A DNA stretch of 64,000 nt from Burkholderiales bacterium (GTDB lineage Bacteria; Pseudomonadota; Gammaproteobacteria; Burkholderiales; Burkholderiaceae_C). Under the pieces are notes generated by a model that saw only the letters and a program-made list of their open reading frames with translations, was not told where the DNA came from and made no database searches. Of the stretch, positions 54,551 to 63,469 are shown piece after piece; the stretch's first letter is position 1; the number at the start of each line of letters is the position of its first letter. The stretch covers positions 52,885 to 116,884 of the forward strand of contig JACRAY010000002.1 in NCBI GenBank assembly GCA_016213325.1. Direction: 5' to 3'. The position numbers and the translations under genes are program-made.

Positions 54551-55135
54551 CTACGCCGCCTTGCCCAGCAGCGCTTCCTTCAGCTTCCAGTCGGCCGGCG
54601 CCGGGCCCAGCCAGATGCGCAGCAGCGCGTTGTAGAACTCGGGCTCCTTGAAGGGCTCGCCCTGCTGCTGGCCCTTCACGCTGATCACGGTGCCGGTGCC
54701 GGGCACCCAGTCGATGGTGAAGGTGTCGCCCGAGTTGAGCTTCTTGATGTCCGAGAACAGCTGGCTCATGCGCATCAGGCCCGGGATCAGCTTGGAGAAA
54801 GCCTGCTTCTCCATGTTGTCTTCCACGCCGCGCGTGAACAGCTTGCCCAGCTCACCCGAGTCGATGTCGCGCAGCATCGTGATGGACATGCGCTTGGCGC
54901 CGGGCACCGCCAGCACTTCCTCGGTGGAGCCGGCCTTCTTCGCCATGTAGAGGCCGGCGGTGTAGACCTTGAACGGGCCGCGGTAACGGATGCCGGCGCC
55001 GTTCAGCGCCAGCCTGGTGCCCCGCAAGTCGAGGGCTTCGTCGTACTTCACGCCCGACACCGTCTGCACCTGCGCTGCAAGCGGAAACGCCGCCAGCATC
55101 GCCAGCGCCAGCAGGGCGCCCCTCAGCAACTTCAT
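54551..55135 (-). CDS. chalcone isomerase-like family protein
   Basis: 194 residues. Signal peptide (MKLLRGALLALAMLAAFPLAAQ), then the chalcone-isomerase-like fold (VSGVKYDEALDLRGTRLALNGAGIRYRGPFKVYTAGLYMAKKAGSTEEVLAVPGAKRMSITMLRDI). It is a periplasmic member not linked to flavonoids; in other bacteria this family is linked to fatty-acid-related ligands. ATG at 55138 one codon earlier is equally possible (GGAGA lies close). It converges with gph. Confidence 0.85.
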   Translation of the reverse strand: MKLLRGALLALAMLAAFPLAAQVQTVSGVKYDEALDLRGTRLALNGAGIRYRGPFKVYTAGLYMAKKAGSTEEVLAVPGAKRMSITMLRDIDSGELGKLFTRGVEDNMEKQAFSKLIPGLMRMSQLFSDIKKLNSGDTFTIDWVPGTGTVISVKGQQQGEPFKEPEFYNALLRIWLGPAPADWKLKEALLGKAA

Positions 55136-55155
55136 CATGACTGTCTCCGCAAATA

Positions 55156-55167
55156 GAACGATCGTTC
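55156..55167. promoter_or_regulatory. 12-bp palindrome, TetR-type operator candidate
   Basis: GAACGATCGTTC is a perfect palindrome 18 bases before the chalcone-isomerase-like start. Its form matches TetR/AcrR family operators (NGAACGNNCGTTCN), so that gene may be repressed by a TetR-type protein outside the window. Confidence 0.5.
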
Positions 55168-55238
55168 GATTTTGGGCATTGTCCGCGGATGGGCTGGCCG
55201 GCGGCAAGAGGGTTTTTCCTTGCTACACTGCCCGTTCG

Positions 55239-55319
55239 ATGTTCATCCACCGCACGACGATCACAGGTTGCAGCGACCGGGGAGCCTGGCCCTGGCGTCG
55301 CCCGTCCGCGCGTAGCTAG
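55239..55319 (+). CDS. trpL: trp operon leader peptide
   Basis: A 26-residue reading frame (MFIHRTTITGCSDRGAWPWR...) that ends 88 bases ahead of trpE. It has two Trp codons separated by one Pro (55287-55289, 55293-55295). With the alternative hairpins just after it, this is the layout of a ribosome-mediated attenuator: stalling at Trp codons when charged tRNA-Trp is scarce would change downstream pairing. Confidence 0.75.
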   Translation: MFIHRTTITGCSDRGAWPWRRPSARS

Positions 55320-55324
55320 ATAAA

Positions 55325-55375
55325 GCACGGGTCACTTGCCCGTGCCCGAGTCCCGGCCACCTGGCGCCGGGGCAC
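55325..55375 (+). promoter_or_regulatory. trp attenuator region with mutually exclusive hairpins
   Basis: GCACGGG (55325-55331) pairs with CCCGTGC (55339-55345). GTGCCC (55342-55347) can pair instead with GGGCAC (55370-55375). CCCGGC (55352-55357) pairs with GCCGGG (55366-55371). These pairings exclude each other. There is no T-run after the last hairpin, so it could work by Rho or by hiding the trpE ribosome site instead of classic termination. Confidence 0.6.
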
Positions 55376-55406
55376 GTTGCGAACATTGGGCTAGTGGAGG
55401 CCACCC

Positions 55407-56927
55407 GTGATCACCGAACTCGAATTCAAGAGCCTTGCGTTGCAGGGCTATAACCGCATCCCCCTGATCGCCGAGGCCTTCGCCGACCTCGAAACCCCGC
55501 TGTCGCTGTACCTGAAGCTCGCGCACGCGCGCGGCGGCGGCAAGCTCAGCTTCCTGCTGGAGTCGGTGGTGGGCGGCGAACGCTTCGGCCGCTACAGCTT
55601 CATCGGGCTGCCAGCGCGCACCCTGCTGCGCGCCAGCGGCTTCGGCGCTGGGGCCGTCACCGAGGTCGTGACCGACGGCCAGGTGGTGGAAAGCGACCGC
55701 GGCAACCCGCTGGACTTCGTCGAGGCTTACCAGAAGCGCTTCAAGGTGGCGCTGCGCCCGGGGCTCCCGCGCTTTTGCGGCGGGCTGGCCGGCTATTTCG
55801 GCTACGACACGGTGCGCTACATCGAGAAGAAGCTCGAGGCGAGCTGCCCGCCCGACACGCTGCACTGCCCCGACATCCTGCTGCTGCAATGCGAGGAGCT
55901 GGCGGTCATCGACAACCTGTCGGGCAAGCTGTACCTGATCGTCTATGCCGACCCGGGCAAGCCCGAGGCGTTTGCCAATGGGAAGAAGCGGCTGCGCGAG
56001 CTGAAGGACCAGCTGAAGTATTCGGTGAGCGCGCCGACGGTGCGCGAGTCGCAAGGCTTCCCGGCCGAGCGCGAGTTCGCCAAGGCCGACTACCTGAAGG
56101 CGGTGGAACGGTCCAAGGAGCTGATCGCCGCGGGCGACTTCATGCAGGTGCAGGTGGGGCAGCGCATCAAGAAGCGCTATACCGAGTCGCCGCTGTCGCT
56201 GTACCGGGCGCTGCGCTCGCTCAACCCCAGCCCCTACATGTACTACTACAACTTCAGCGGGGCGGACGGGGCGTCGGGCGACTTCCACGTGGTGGGTGCC
56301 TCGCCGGAGATCCTGGTGCGCCAGGAGCACACCCCCGAAGGCCAGAAGGTCACCATCCGCCCGCTGGCCGGTACGCGGCCGCGCGGCTCCACGCCCGATG
56401 CCGACAAGGCGACCGAGCACGAGCTGGTGGCCGACCCGAAGGAGCGGGCCGAGCACGTGATGCTGATCGACCTGGCGCGCAACGACATCGGCCGCATCGC
56501 GAAGACCGGCACGGTGAAGGTGACCGAGGCTTTCGTGGTGGAGCGTTACAGCCATGTGATGCACATCGTGAGCAACGTCGAGGGCATCCTGAACGACGGC
56601 ATGACCAACATGGACGTGCTGCGCGCCACTTTCCCGGCCGGCACCCTGACCGGCGCGCCGAAGGTGCATGCGATGGAGCTGATCGACCGCCTGGAGCCGT
56701 CGAAGCGCGGGCTTTATGGCGGTGCCTGCGGCTACCTGAGCTATGCCGGCGACATGGATGTCGCCATCGCGATCCGCACCGGCATCGTGAAGGACCAGAT
56801 GCTTTATGTGCAGGCGGCGGCGGGGGTGGTGGCCGACTCAGTGCCGGAGCTGGAGTGGAAGGAGACCGAGGCGAAGGCCCGGGCTCTCTTGCGTGCTTCG
56901 GAACTCGTTGAGGAGGGACTGGAGTGA
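55407..56927 (+). CDS. trpE: anthranilate synthase component I
   Basis: Converts chorismate and ammonia (from TrpG) to anthranilate. 506 residues: N-terminal Trp-feedback region (PLSLYLKLAHARGGGKLSFLLESVVGGERFGRYSFIG), then the chorismate-binding domain (KADYLKAVERSKELIAAGDFMQVQVGQRI, FHVVGASPEILVRQE, RPLAGTRPRGSTPDADKATEHELVADPKERAEHVML, GGACGYLSYAGDMDVAIAIRT). GTG start with GTGGAGG upstream. The mobile-looking GxxExxY unit starts in its stop. Confidence 0.97.
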   Translation: MITELEFKSLALQGYNRIPLIAEAFADLETPLSLYLKLAHARGGGKLSFLLESVVGGERFGRYSFIGLPARTLLRASGFGAGAVTEVVTDGQVVESDRGNPLDFVEAYQKRFKVALRPGLPRFCGGLAGYFGYDTVRYIEKKLEASCPPDTLHCPDILLLQCEELAVIDNLSGKLYLIVYADPGKPEAFANGKKRLRELKDQLKYSVSAPTVRESQGFPAEREFAKADYLKAVERSKELIAAGDFMQVQVGQRIKKRYTESPLSLYRALRSLNPSPYMYYYNFSGADGASGDFHVVGASPEILVRQEHTPEGQKVTIRPLAGTRPRGSTPDADKATEHELVADPKERAEHVMLIDLARNDIGRIAKTGTVKVTEAFVVERYSHVMHIVSNVEGILNDGMTNMDVLRATFPAGTLTGAPKVHAMELIDRLEPSKRGLYGGACGYLSYAGDMDVAIAIRTGIVKDQMLYVQAAAGVVADSVPELEWKETEAKARALLRASELVEEGLE

Positions 56928-56941
56928 TTTCCTCCCAGGCT

Positions 56942-56974
56942 TTGAACGCAGAAGACGCAGAAGTTGCGCAGAAG
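56942..56974 (+). repeat. left 33-bp inverted repeat of the GxxExxY unit
   Basis: The arm begins TTGAACGCAGAAGACGCAGA and ends GCGCAGAAG. It is the exact reverse complement of 57391-57423. It carries tandem GCAGAAG/ACGCAGAAG units, seen ahead of many GxxExxY genes. It starts 15 bases after the trpE stop. Confidence 0.9.
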
Positions 56975-56992
56975 TCGCAGAAGGATTCCCGG

Positions 56993-57368
56993 ATGGAAGC
57001 GGACCTCACGCGGGAAATCATCGGTGCCGCAGTGGAAGTGCAGCGCGTGCTGGGGGTTGGTCTGCTCGAGAGCGCCTATACATCGGCGCTCGGCATTGAA
57101 CTGGCGCAACGTGGGATTGAGTTCGAGTACGAGGTGCCGATCCACGCCAGCTACAAGGGGCAGCCCCTGGGCGTGGTGTACAGGTCCGACATGGTGGTGG
57201 CACGATCCGTGATCCTTGAGATCGAGGCGGTGCAAGGCGTGGCGGAATCGCACCGAGCGCAACTGCTCTCGTACGCTGCGCCTCTCCGGCCTGAAGCTGG
57301 GACTCCTGCTGAACTTTCACGACTATCCGATGGCCAGGTCGGTCATCCGAGTCGCCAATAAGCTATGA
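56993..57368 (+). pseudogene. GxxExxY family protein remnant (PD-(D/E)XK-like)
   Basis: ATG at 56993 begins MEADLTREIIGAAVEVQRVLGVGLLESAYTSALGIELAQRGIEFE, with the GLLESAY (GxxExxY) motif. The last part continues in the next frame: after QLLSY (about 57276) the expected [18 protein letters not shown] is read only with a one-base shift, ending at a stop at 57366-57368. The catalytic ExK motif is EIE (VILEIEAV), so Lys is lost too. It lies between two perfect inverted repeats. Frame shift and lost Lys suggest it is dead cargo. Confidence 0.8.
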
Positions 57369-57390
57369 AGACATTTCCTTTCTTCTTCGT

Positions 57391-57423
57391 CTTCTGCGCA
57401 ACTTCTGCGTCTTCTGCGTTCAA
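57391..57423 (-). repeat. right 33-bp inverted repeat of the GxxExxY unit
   Basis: Exact reverse complement of 56942-56974, ending GTCTTCTGCGTTCAA. It ends 33 bases before the trpG start. Together the arms bound a unit of 482 bases that separates trpE and trpG. Confidence 0.9.
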
Positions 57424-57456
57424 GACCATAGAGGACGGCCAACAGAGGCCCGAGCG

Positions 57457-58029
57457 ATGAAACTCCTGATGATCGACAACTACGACAGCTTCACCTACAA
57501 CCTCGTGCAGTACTTCGGGGAATTGGGGGCGGAGGTGGAAGTGCATCGGAACGACGAGATCACTGTCGCTGGAATCGTGGAACGCAAGCCCGACTTGCTC
57601 GTCGTGTCGCCAGGGCCGTGCTCGCCGGCGGAGGCGGGGATATCCGTCGAAGCGATCCGGCACTTCGCGGGCAGGCTGCCCATCCTGGGCGTCTGCCTGG
57701 GGCACCAATCGATTGGCGCGGCGCTCGGCGGCAAGATCATCCGCGCGCAGCAGCTGATGCACGGCAAGACCAGCGTCATCACCACCACGCGCGAAGGCGT
57801 GTTCAGCGGGCTGCCCGAGAAGTTCACGGTCAACCGCTACCACTCGCTGGCCATCGAGCGCGAGTCCTGCCCCACCGAGCTCAAGGTCACGGCATGGACC
57901 GACGACGGCGAGATCATGGGGGTGCGCCACCGCGAGCTGCCGATCGAAGGCGTGCAGTTCCACCCCGAATCGATCCTCACCGAGCACGGCCACGCCATGC
58001 TGAAGAACTTCCTGGAGCAACGCGCATGA
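57457..58029 (+). CDS. trpG: anthranilate synthase component II (glutamine amidotransferase)
   Basis: Supplies ammonia from glutamine to TrpE; may also serve p-aminobenzoate synthase. 190 residues: [16 protein letters not shown], catalytic Cys in [16 protein letters not shown], and the His/Glu pair in [15 protein letters not shown]. Intact class I amidotransferase triad. Its stop overlaps the ltaE start (ATGA). Confidence 0.96.
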   Translation: MKLLMIDNYDSFTYNLVQYFGELGAEVEVHRNDEITVAGIVERKPDLLVVSPGPCSPAEAGISVEAIRHFAGRLPILGVCLGHQSIGAALGGKIIRAQQLMHGKTSVITTTREGVFSGLPEKFTVNRYHSLAIERESCPTELKVTAWTDDGEIMGVRHRELPIEGVQFHPESILTEHGHAMLKNFLEQRA

Positions 58030-59072
58030 ACAAGCCCGTCGACCTGCGCAGCGATACGGTCACGCAACCCACGCCCGCCATGCGCGCAGCCATGATGGCC
58101 GCGCCGCTCGGCGACGACGTGTTCGGCGACGACCCCAGCGTCAACGCGCTGCAGGAGCAGATTGCTTCGATGCTCGGCTTCGAGGCCGCACTCTTCGTCG
58201 CCACCGGCACGCAGGGCAACCTGTGCGGCCTGCTGTCGCACTGCCAGCGCGGCGAGGAATACATCGTGGGCCAGATGCAGCACTGCTACCGCTGGGAAGG
58301 CGGCGGCGCAGCGGTGTTCGGCAGCATCCAGCCGCAGCCGCTGGACAACCAACCCGATGGCACCCTGAAGCTGGCCGACATCGAAGCCGCCATCAAGCCC
58401 GATGACCCGCATTTCGCGCGCACGAAGCTGCTGGCGCTGGAAAACACCTGGGGCGGCAAGGTGCTGCCCTTCGACTACCTCGGCGAAGCGACGGCGCTGG
58501 CCAGACGCAAGGGTTTGTCCACGCACCTCGACGGCGCGCGCCTGTTCAATGCCGCGGTCGAGCAAGCCAGGCGCCTCGGCTCGGACCCGCGGGTGGAAGC
58601 CAAGCGCATCGCCAGCCAGTTCGACTCGGTCTCCATCTGCTTCAGCAAGGGCCTGGGCGCACCGGCCGGCTCTGCCCTGTGTGGCTCGCGCGAGCAGATC
58701 GCCCGCGCGCGCCGCATCCGCAAGATGGCGGGCGGCGCCATGCGCCAGGCCGGCGTGATCGCGGCCGCGTGCACGCACGCTCTCGACCACCACATCGACC
58801 GGCTCGCCGACGACCATGCGCTGGCGCGTCGCCTCTCCGAGGGCCTGGCCGGCATCGACGGCCTGCAGGTGGAAGCGCCGGACACCAATATCCTCTTTGT
58901 CGACCTCGTAGGCGCGGCGCGCGACCGGTCGGGTGCGCTGCTCGAGCACCTCAAGGCCAACGGCGTGCTGGCCACCGGCATCTACCGGCTGCGTTTCGTC
59001 ACGCACCTCGATGTCGACGCGGCCAGCATCGACCGTGCCGTGGCGGTGATCCGGGAGTTCTTCCGTGCCTGA
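58026..59072 (+). CDS. ltaE: low-specificity L-threonine aldolase
   Basis: PLP enzyme that splits threonine to glycine and acetaldehyde. 348 residues: [39 protein letters not shown], the His near [16 protein letters not shown], the PLP Lys in [17 protein letters not shown], and the C-terminal [10 protein letters not shown]. It lies within the trp operon between trpG and the LysE exporter; both are translation-coupled. It has no clear role in Trp synthesis, except that it links to glycine/serine supply. Confidence 0.93.
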   Translation: MNKPVDLRSDTVTQPTPAMRAAMMAAPLGDDVFGDDPSVNALQEQIASMLGFEAALFVATGTQGNLCGLLSHCQRGEEYIVGQMQHCYRWEGGGAAVFGSIQPQPLDNQPDGTLKLADIEAAIKPDDPHFARTKLLALENTWGGKVLPFDYLGEATALARRKGLSTHLDGARLFNAAVEQARRLGSDPRVEAKRIASQFDSVSICFSKGLGAPAGSALCGSREQIARARRIRKMAGGAMRQAGVIAAACTHALDHHIDRLADDHALARRLSEGLAGIDGLQVEAPDTNILFVDLVGAARDRSGALLEHLKANGVLATGIYRLRFVTHLDVDAASIDRAVAVIREFFRA

Positions 59073-59724
59073 GGCCCAGCACCTGCTGCTGTTCATCGCC
59101 GCGGGCCTGCTGCTGAACCTGACGCCCGGCCCCGATGTGCTGTACATCGTGTCCAACTCGCTGCGCGCCGGTGCCAAGGCGGGCGTGGTGGCCGGCCTCG
59201 GCATCACCGCCGGCTGTTTCGTGCACGTGTTCGCGGCCGCCCTCGGCGTCAGCGCCTTGCTCGCCACATCCGCCACCGCCTTCACCGTCCTCAAGTGGCT
59301 GGGCGCCGCTTACCTGCTGTGGGTCGGCGTCAAGCTGTTGCTCGCCCGTCCGCAACCCGTAGGGTGGGGTCGGGGCGCCGCAGGCGCGCACCCCACCGCA
59401 ACGCCCGTGAGCCTGCGCCAGGTCTTCACCGGCGGCTTCCTCACCAACGTCCTGAACCCCAAGGTCGCCATCTTCTTCCTCGCCTTCGTCCCCCAGTTCA
59501 TCCCGGCCGACGCCGCGCACAAGGCCTGGTCCTTCATCGCACTGGGCACGCTGTTCAACCTCAACAGCATCCCCGTCAACTCCGCCTGGGCGATCGCCGC
59601 CGCCTGGATGGCGCGCAGCCACGCCGTGCAGCGCGGCATGCACTGGCTGGACCGCGTCGCCGGCCTCATGTTCATCGGCTTCGGCGCCCGGCTGGCGCTG
59701 TCGGAAAATCCCTCGAACCCCTAG
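59065..59724 (+). CDS. LysE family amino-acid translocator
   Basis: 219 residues, about six membrane helices (LLLFIAAGLLLNLTPGPDVLYIVSNSLRAGAKAGVVAGLGITAGCFVHVFAAALG opening). The family motif LTPGPDVLYI and the block TGGFLTNVLNPKVAIFFLAFVPQFI are present. It would export amino acids such as threonine or homoserine. Starts at GTG eight bases inside ltaE, so aldolase and exporter form a pair that disposes of threonine. A palindromic repeat inside the loop at residues 98-115 adds PVGWGRGAAGAHPTATP. Confidence 0.9.
   Translation: MPEAQHLLLFIAAGLLLNLTPGPDVLYIVSNSLRAGAKAGVVAGLGITAGCFVHVFAAALGVSALLATSATAFTVLKWLGAAYLLWVGVKLLLARPQPVGWGRGAAGAHPTATPVSLRQVFTGGFLTNVLNPKVAIFFLAFVPQFIPADAAHKAWSFIALGTLFNLNSIPVNSAWAIAAAWMARSHAVQRGMHWLDRVAGLMFIGFGARLALSENPSNP
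59363..59397. repeat. palindromic repeat inside the LysE-family gene
   Basis: GGTGGGGT (59363-59370) and ACCCCACC (59390-59397) are exact complements. Together with GTAGG just before the left arm this matches dispersed GTAGGGTGGG...CCCACC palindromes. It encodes VGWGRGAAGAHPTA in a cytoplasmic loop and keeps the frame open. Confidence 0.7.
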
Positions 59725-59733
59725 GAGCCTGCC

Positions 59734-60765
59734 ATGCCCATCACCCCCCAGGAAGCGCTGCAGCGCACCATCGAACACCGCGAGATCTTCCACGACGAGA
59801 TGCTGCGGATCATGCGCATGATCATGTCCGGCGAGCTGTCGCCCGTGATGACGGCCGCGCTCATCACCGGCCTGCGCGTGAAGAAGGAGACCATCGGTGA
59901 GATCACCGCGGCGGCGCAGGTGATGCGCGAGTTCTCCACCAAGGTGCACGTGCCCGACAAGACCCACCTGGTCGACATCGTGGGCACCGGCGGCGACGGC
60001 TCGCATACCTTCAACATCTCCACCTGCTCGATGTTCGTGGCGGCCGCGGCGGGCGCCAAGGTCAGCAAGCATGGCGGGCGCAGCGTCTCCAGCAAGAGCG
60101 GCAGCGCCGACGTGCTGGAGTCGCTGGGCCTCAACATCAACCTGGCGCCGGAAGCGATTGCGAAGTGCCTGGCCGAGGTCGGCATCGGCTTCATGTTCGC
60201 GCCCAACCACCACCCGGCCATGAAGAACGTGGCGCCGGTGCGCAAGGAACTGGGCGTGCGCACCATCTTCAACATCCTGGGGCCGCTCACCAACCCGGCG
60301 GGCGCACCCAACATCCTGATGGGCGTGTTCCACCCCGACCTGGTGGGCATCCAGGTGCGCGCACTGCACCGCCTGGGCGCCGAGCACGCCGTGGTGGTGT
60401 ACGGGCGCGACGGGATGGACGAGGTGAGCCTGGGCGCCGCCACCATGGTGGGCGAGCTGAAGAACGGCGAGATCAGCGAGTACGAGATCCACCCCGAGGA
60501 CTTCGGCATGCCGATGGCCAGCAACCGCGCCCTGAAGGTCGAGACGGCCGAGCAGTCGCGCGAGATGATCCGGCAGGTGCTGGACAACCAGGCCGGCCCG
60601 GCGCGCGACATCGTCATGCTGAATGCGGGCGTCGCGCTCTACGCGGCCAACGTGACCAATACCATGAGGGAAGGCATCGACAAGGCGCGTGCCGCGCTCG
60701 AGTCCGGCGCCGCCAAGGCCAGGCTGGAGCAGCTGATCCAGGTGTCGAAGTCGCTGGGGGCTTGA
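59734..60765 (+). CDS. trpD: anthranilate phosphoribosyltransferase
   Basis: Joins anthranilate to PRPP. 343 residues: [50 protein letters not shown] is the PRPP/metal-binding core, followed by [45 protein letters not shown] lies seven bases before the ATG. Confidence 0.97.
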   Translation: MPITPQEALQRTIEHREIFHDEMLRIMRMIMSGELSPVMTAALITGLRVKKETIGEITAAAQVMREFSTKVHVPDKTHLVDIVGTGGDGSHTFNISTCSMFVAAAAGAKVSKHGGRSVSSKSGSADVLESLGLNINLAPEAIAKCLAEVGIGFMFAPNHHPAMKNVAPVRKELGVRTIFNILGPLTNPAGAPNILMGVFHPDLVGIQVRALHRLGAEHAVVVYGRDGMDEVSLGAATMVGELKNGEISEYEIHPEDFGMPMASNRALKVETAEQSREMIRQVLDNQAGPARDIVMLNAGVALYAANVTNTMREGIDKARAALESGAAKARLEQLIQVSKSLGA

Positions 60766-60769
60766 AGGC

Positions 60770-61558
60770 GTGTCGGACATCCTGGAAAAGATCGTCGCGG
60801 TCAAGCGCGAGGAGGTGGCGGCCGCCCGCCGCAGGAAATCGCTGGAGGCGATGCGCGCCGACGCCGAAAGCCGGGTGCTCACGCGCGACTTCGAGGGCGC
60901 ATTGCGCCGCAAGATCGCGGCGGGCCGCGCCGCGGTGATTGCCGAAGTCAAGAAGGCGAGCCCCAGCAAGGGCGTGCTGCGCGCCGACTTCATCCCTGCC
61001 GACATCGCGCAGAGCTATGCCGAGAACGGCGCGGCCTGCCTGTCGGTGCTGACCGACCAGCAGTTCTTCCAGGGCAGCATCGATTGCCTGAAGCAGGCGC
61101 GCGCCTCGTGCGACCTGCCGGTGCTGCGCAAGGACTTCATGATCGACGCGTACCAGGTGTACGAGGCGCGGTCCATCGGCGCCGACTGCATCCTGCTGAT
61201 CGTGGCCTGCCTGGACGATGCGCCGATGGCCGAGCTGGAAGGCATCGCCCGCTCGCTCGACATGGCGGTGCTGGTCGAGGTGCACGACCGCGACGAGCTG
61301 CAGCGGGCGCTGAAGCTGAAGACGCCGCTGGTGGGCGTCAACAACCGTAACTTGCGCACGTTCGAGGTCAGCCTGGACACCACGCTTTCCATGCTGGGCG
61401 ACATGCCGGCGGACCGGCTGGTGATCACGGAGTCGGGCATTCTCGCCACGAGCGATGTGGAAAAGATGCGCTCGGCGGGTGTGAACGCATTCCTCGTCGG
61501 CGAAGCGTTCATGCGCGCCGAGGATCCGGGCGAGGCGCTTTCGAGCCTGTTCGGCTGA
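60770..61558 (+). CDS. trpC: indole-3-glycerol phosphate synthase
   Basis: Closes the indole ring. 262 residues: [80 protein letters not shown] and [30 protein letters not shown]. All catalytic Lys/Glu blocks are kept. GTG start, four bases after trpD; its stop shares one base with ung (TGATG). Confidence 0.97.
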   Translation: MSDILEKIVAVKREEVAAARRRKSLEAMRADAESRVLTRDFEGALRRKIAAGRAAVIAEVKKASPSKGVLRADFIPADIAQSYAENGAACLSVLTDQQFFQGSIDCLKQARASCDLPVLRKDFMIDAYQVYEARSIGADCILLIVACLDDAPMAELEGIARSLDMAVLVEVHDRDELQRALKLKTPLVGVNNRNLRTFEVSLDTTLSMLGDMPADRLVITESGILATSDVEKMRSAGVNAFLVGEAFMRAEDPGEALSSLFG

Positions 61559-62259
61559 TGCGCAAGCTGACGAAATGGGCGCCGGCCGAATGGCCGGTGG
61601 GCGAGGGCTGGCGCGAGGTGGTCGACGGCTTCTTCGCAAGCCGGCAAGGGCAGGAACTCGGCCGCTTCATCCAGTCGCGGCTGGCCGCCGGCGCCACGAT
61701 CTACCCGCCGCAGCCCCTGCGCGCGCTCGAGCTGACGCCGCTGCACCGGGTGCGCGCGGTCGTGCTGGGCCAGGACCCGTACCACGGCCCCGGGCAGGCC
61801 GAGGGGCTGGCGTTTTCGGTGGCCGACGGCGTGAAGTTCCCGCCGTCGCTGCGCAACATCTTCAAGGAACTCGGCTGCGTGCCCCTGTCCGGCTCGCTGG
61901 TGGGCTGGGCCGAGCGCGGCGTGCTGCTGCTCAACACCTGCCTCACGGTCGAGGAGGGGATGGCCGGCAGCCACGCGAAGAAAGGCTGGGAGGCCCTGAC
62001 CGACGCACTGATCGAGAAAGTGGCCGCCACGGCTTCGCCATGCGCCTACCTGCTGTGGGGTGCCCACGCGCAGGCCAAGGCGCCGCTCATCGAGCGCACG
62101 GCGGCCGGGCACGGCCGTGAAGCGCTGGTGCTGCAAGCCAACCACCCGTCGCCCCTGTCGGCCAGCCGGGCGCCGGTGCCTTTCATCGGCTGCGGCCATT
62201 TCACGCAGGCGCGCGGCTGGCTGGCCGAGCGCGGCCATCCCGATGTATTCCCTTCGTAG
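61558..62259 (+). CDS. ung: uracil-DNA glycosylase
   Basis: Removes uracil from DNA. 233 residues: GQDPYHGPGQAEGLAFSV (catalytic Asp), LLNTCLTVEEGMAGSHA, LLWGAHAQAK and HPSPLSASRAPVPFIGCGHF. All five family motifs are present. The last codons and the stop come from a palindromic repeat that begins at 62255. Conserved trpC-ung neighbours are usual in Comamonadaceae. Confidence 0.97.
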   Translation: MRKLTKWAPAEWPVGEGWREVVDGFFASRQGQELGRFIQSRLAAGATIYPPQPLRALELTPLHRVRAVVLGQDPYHGPGQAEGLAFSVADGVKFPPSLRNIFKELGCVPLSGSLVGWAERGVLLLNTCLTVEEGMAGSHAKKGWEALTDALIEKVAATASPCAYLLWGAHAQAKAPLIERTAAGHGREALVLQANHPSPLSASRAPVPFIGCGHFTQARGWLAERGHPDVFPS

Positions 62260-62319
62260 GCCGGGGTGAAACCCCAGCGGCTTGGCGCCCAGGAAGCTGG
62301 GGTTTCACCCCGGCCTACG
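62255..62319. repeat. 24-bp perfect inverted repeat between ung and the patatin gene
   Basis: The left arm starts CGTAGGCCGGGGTGAAACCC (62255-62278) and the right arm (62296-62319) is its exact complement, with 17 bases between. The left arm supplies the ung TAG (62257-62259) and the right arm supplies the patatin TGA (62305-62307). It can fold as a strong hairpin between convergent transcripts. Same family as 10319-10409. Confidence 0.9.
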
Positions 62320-63351
62320 GGGGAATAGCCGGCGCAGCCAAGGCCAGCGCGGCCGTGGCAACTCGACGCGGGTGTCGTCCAGGTAATCGCGCTCGATGTC
62401 CACGGTGGTGTGCCTGCCCAGTGCGTGGAAGTGCTGCGCCAGCCACTGCCGGGCCGACGCCTGGCCGGCCGCGAACAGCTCCCGGATCATCGAGCCGTCC
62501 GGCGAGCCGCGGCTGGAGCTGGGGTAGGCCCCCGTCGCTTCGGTGCCGTCGATGCGGTGCACCCGCACCGCTTTCACCCGCCTCGGTGTCACCGCACCAT
62601 CGGCGTGCAGACGGTTGAGGAAGTCGATGGCCCGCATCTGCGTGAGCAGGCTGGCGTTGAAGTGGAGCTGGTGGATGCGGTTGGCGATGGCGTCGGGCGT
62701 GCGGGGCGTGCCTTCGCCCTTCAGCGGGTTGAGCTGCACCAGCATCAGGTCGCCCGACTCGCAGCTGCGGATCAGCGGCGACAGCGCCGGGTTCACCGAG
62801 TAGCCACCGTCCCAGTACGCTTCGCCGTCGATTTCCACCGCCTTGAAGAGCATGGGCAGGCAGCACGACGCCAGCACCGCGTCCAGCGCCAGCCGGCGGC
62901 CGGTGAACAGCACTGCCTTGCCGGTCGTGACCTGGGTGGCCGAGACGAAGACCCGCAGCCGCGGATGGGCGGCGATGGCCTCGAAGTCGATCTCGGCGGC
63001 CAACAGGTCGCGCAGCGGGTTGAAGTCCAGCGGGTTGGACTGGTAAGGCGAAAGCATGCCTCCCCACAGCTGCCCGGCCAGCGCCGCGGGCCAGGCGGCC
63101 ACCGGGCCCCAGGCCGCCACCCCGCCCCAGACCCGGGCCAGGGCGTCGCGGGCGCCTTGCCGCGGGTCGCGACCGGCGGCTTCGGCCGCCGCCCAGCCGC
63201 TGGCCAGCGCGACCGCATTCACGGCGCCGGCGCTGGTCCCGCTGAGCCCTTCGGGACGCACCCGGCCGTCCTCCAGCAGGGCGTCCAGCACGCCCCAGGT
63301 GAAGGCGCCGTGGGAGCCGCCGCCTTGCAACGCCAGGTTCAGTTGGGTCAT
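62305..63351 (-). CDS. patatin-like phospholipase family protein
   Basis: 348 residues. Oxyanion loop LALQGGGSHGAFTWGVLDALLEDGR, serine lipase elbow LSGTSAGAVNAVALASG, and the Asp of AYWDGGYSVNPALSPLI give an intact Ser-Asp dyad. Bacterial patatins hydrolyse acyl chains of phospholipids; no signal peptide, so it acts inside. The last five residues (PRRPG) and stop are encoded by the palindromic repeat. Confidence 0.93.
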   Translation of the reverse strand: MTQLNLALQGGGSHGAFTWGVLDALLEDGRVRPEGLSGTSAGAVNAVALASGWAAAEAAGRDPRQGARDALARVWGGVAAWGPVAAWPAALAGQLWGGMLSPYQSNPLDFNPLRDLLAAEIDFEAIAAHPRLRVFVSATQVTTGKAVLFTGRRLALDAVLASCCLPMLFKAVEIDGEAYWDGGYSVNPALSPLIRSCESGDLMLVQLNPLKGEGTPRTPDAIANRIHQLHFNASLLTQMRAIDFLNRLHADGAVTPRRVKAVRVHRIDGTEATGAYPSSSRGSPDGSMIRELFAAGQASARQWLAQHFHALGRHTTVDIERDYLDDTRVELPRPRWPWLRRLFPRRPG

Positions 63352-63469
63352 TCACCAGGGCAAGCAACATCCATGCGGGGACCAGTTTGGCGCCCGACTG
63401 TGTCAGCCGCAGGTCAGGCCCCGGCACAGGGCGCATCGGGGCAAATCGTGCTATATTTCGAGGTTCGCC

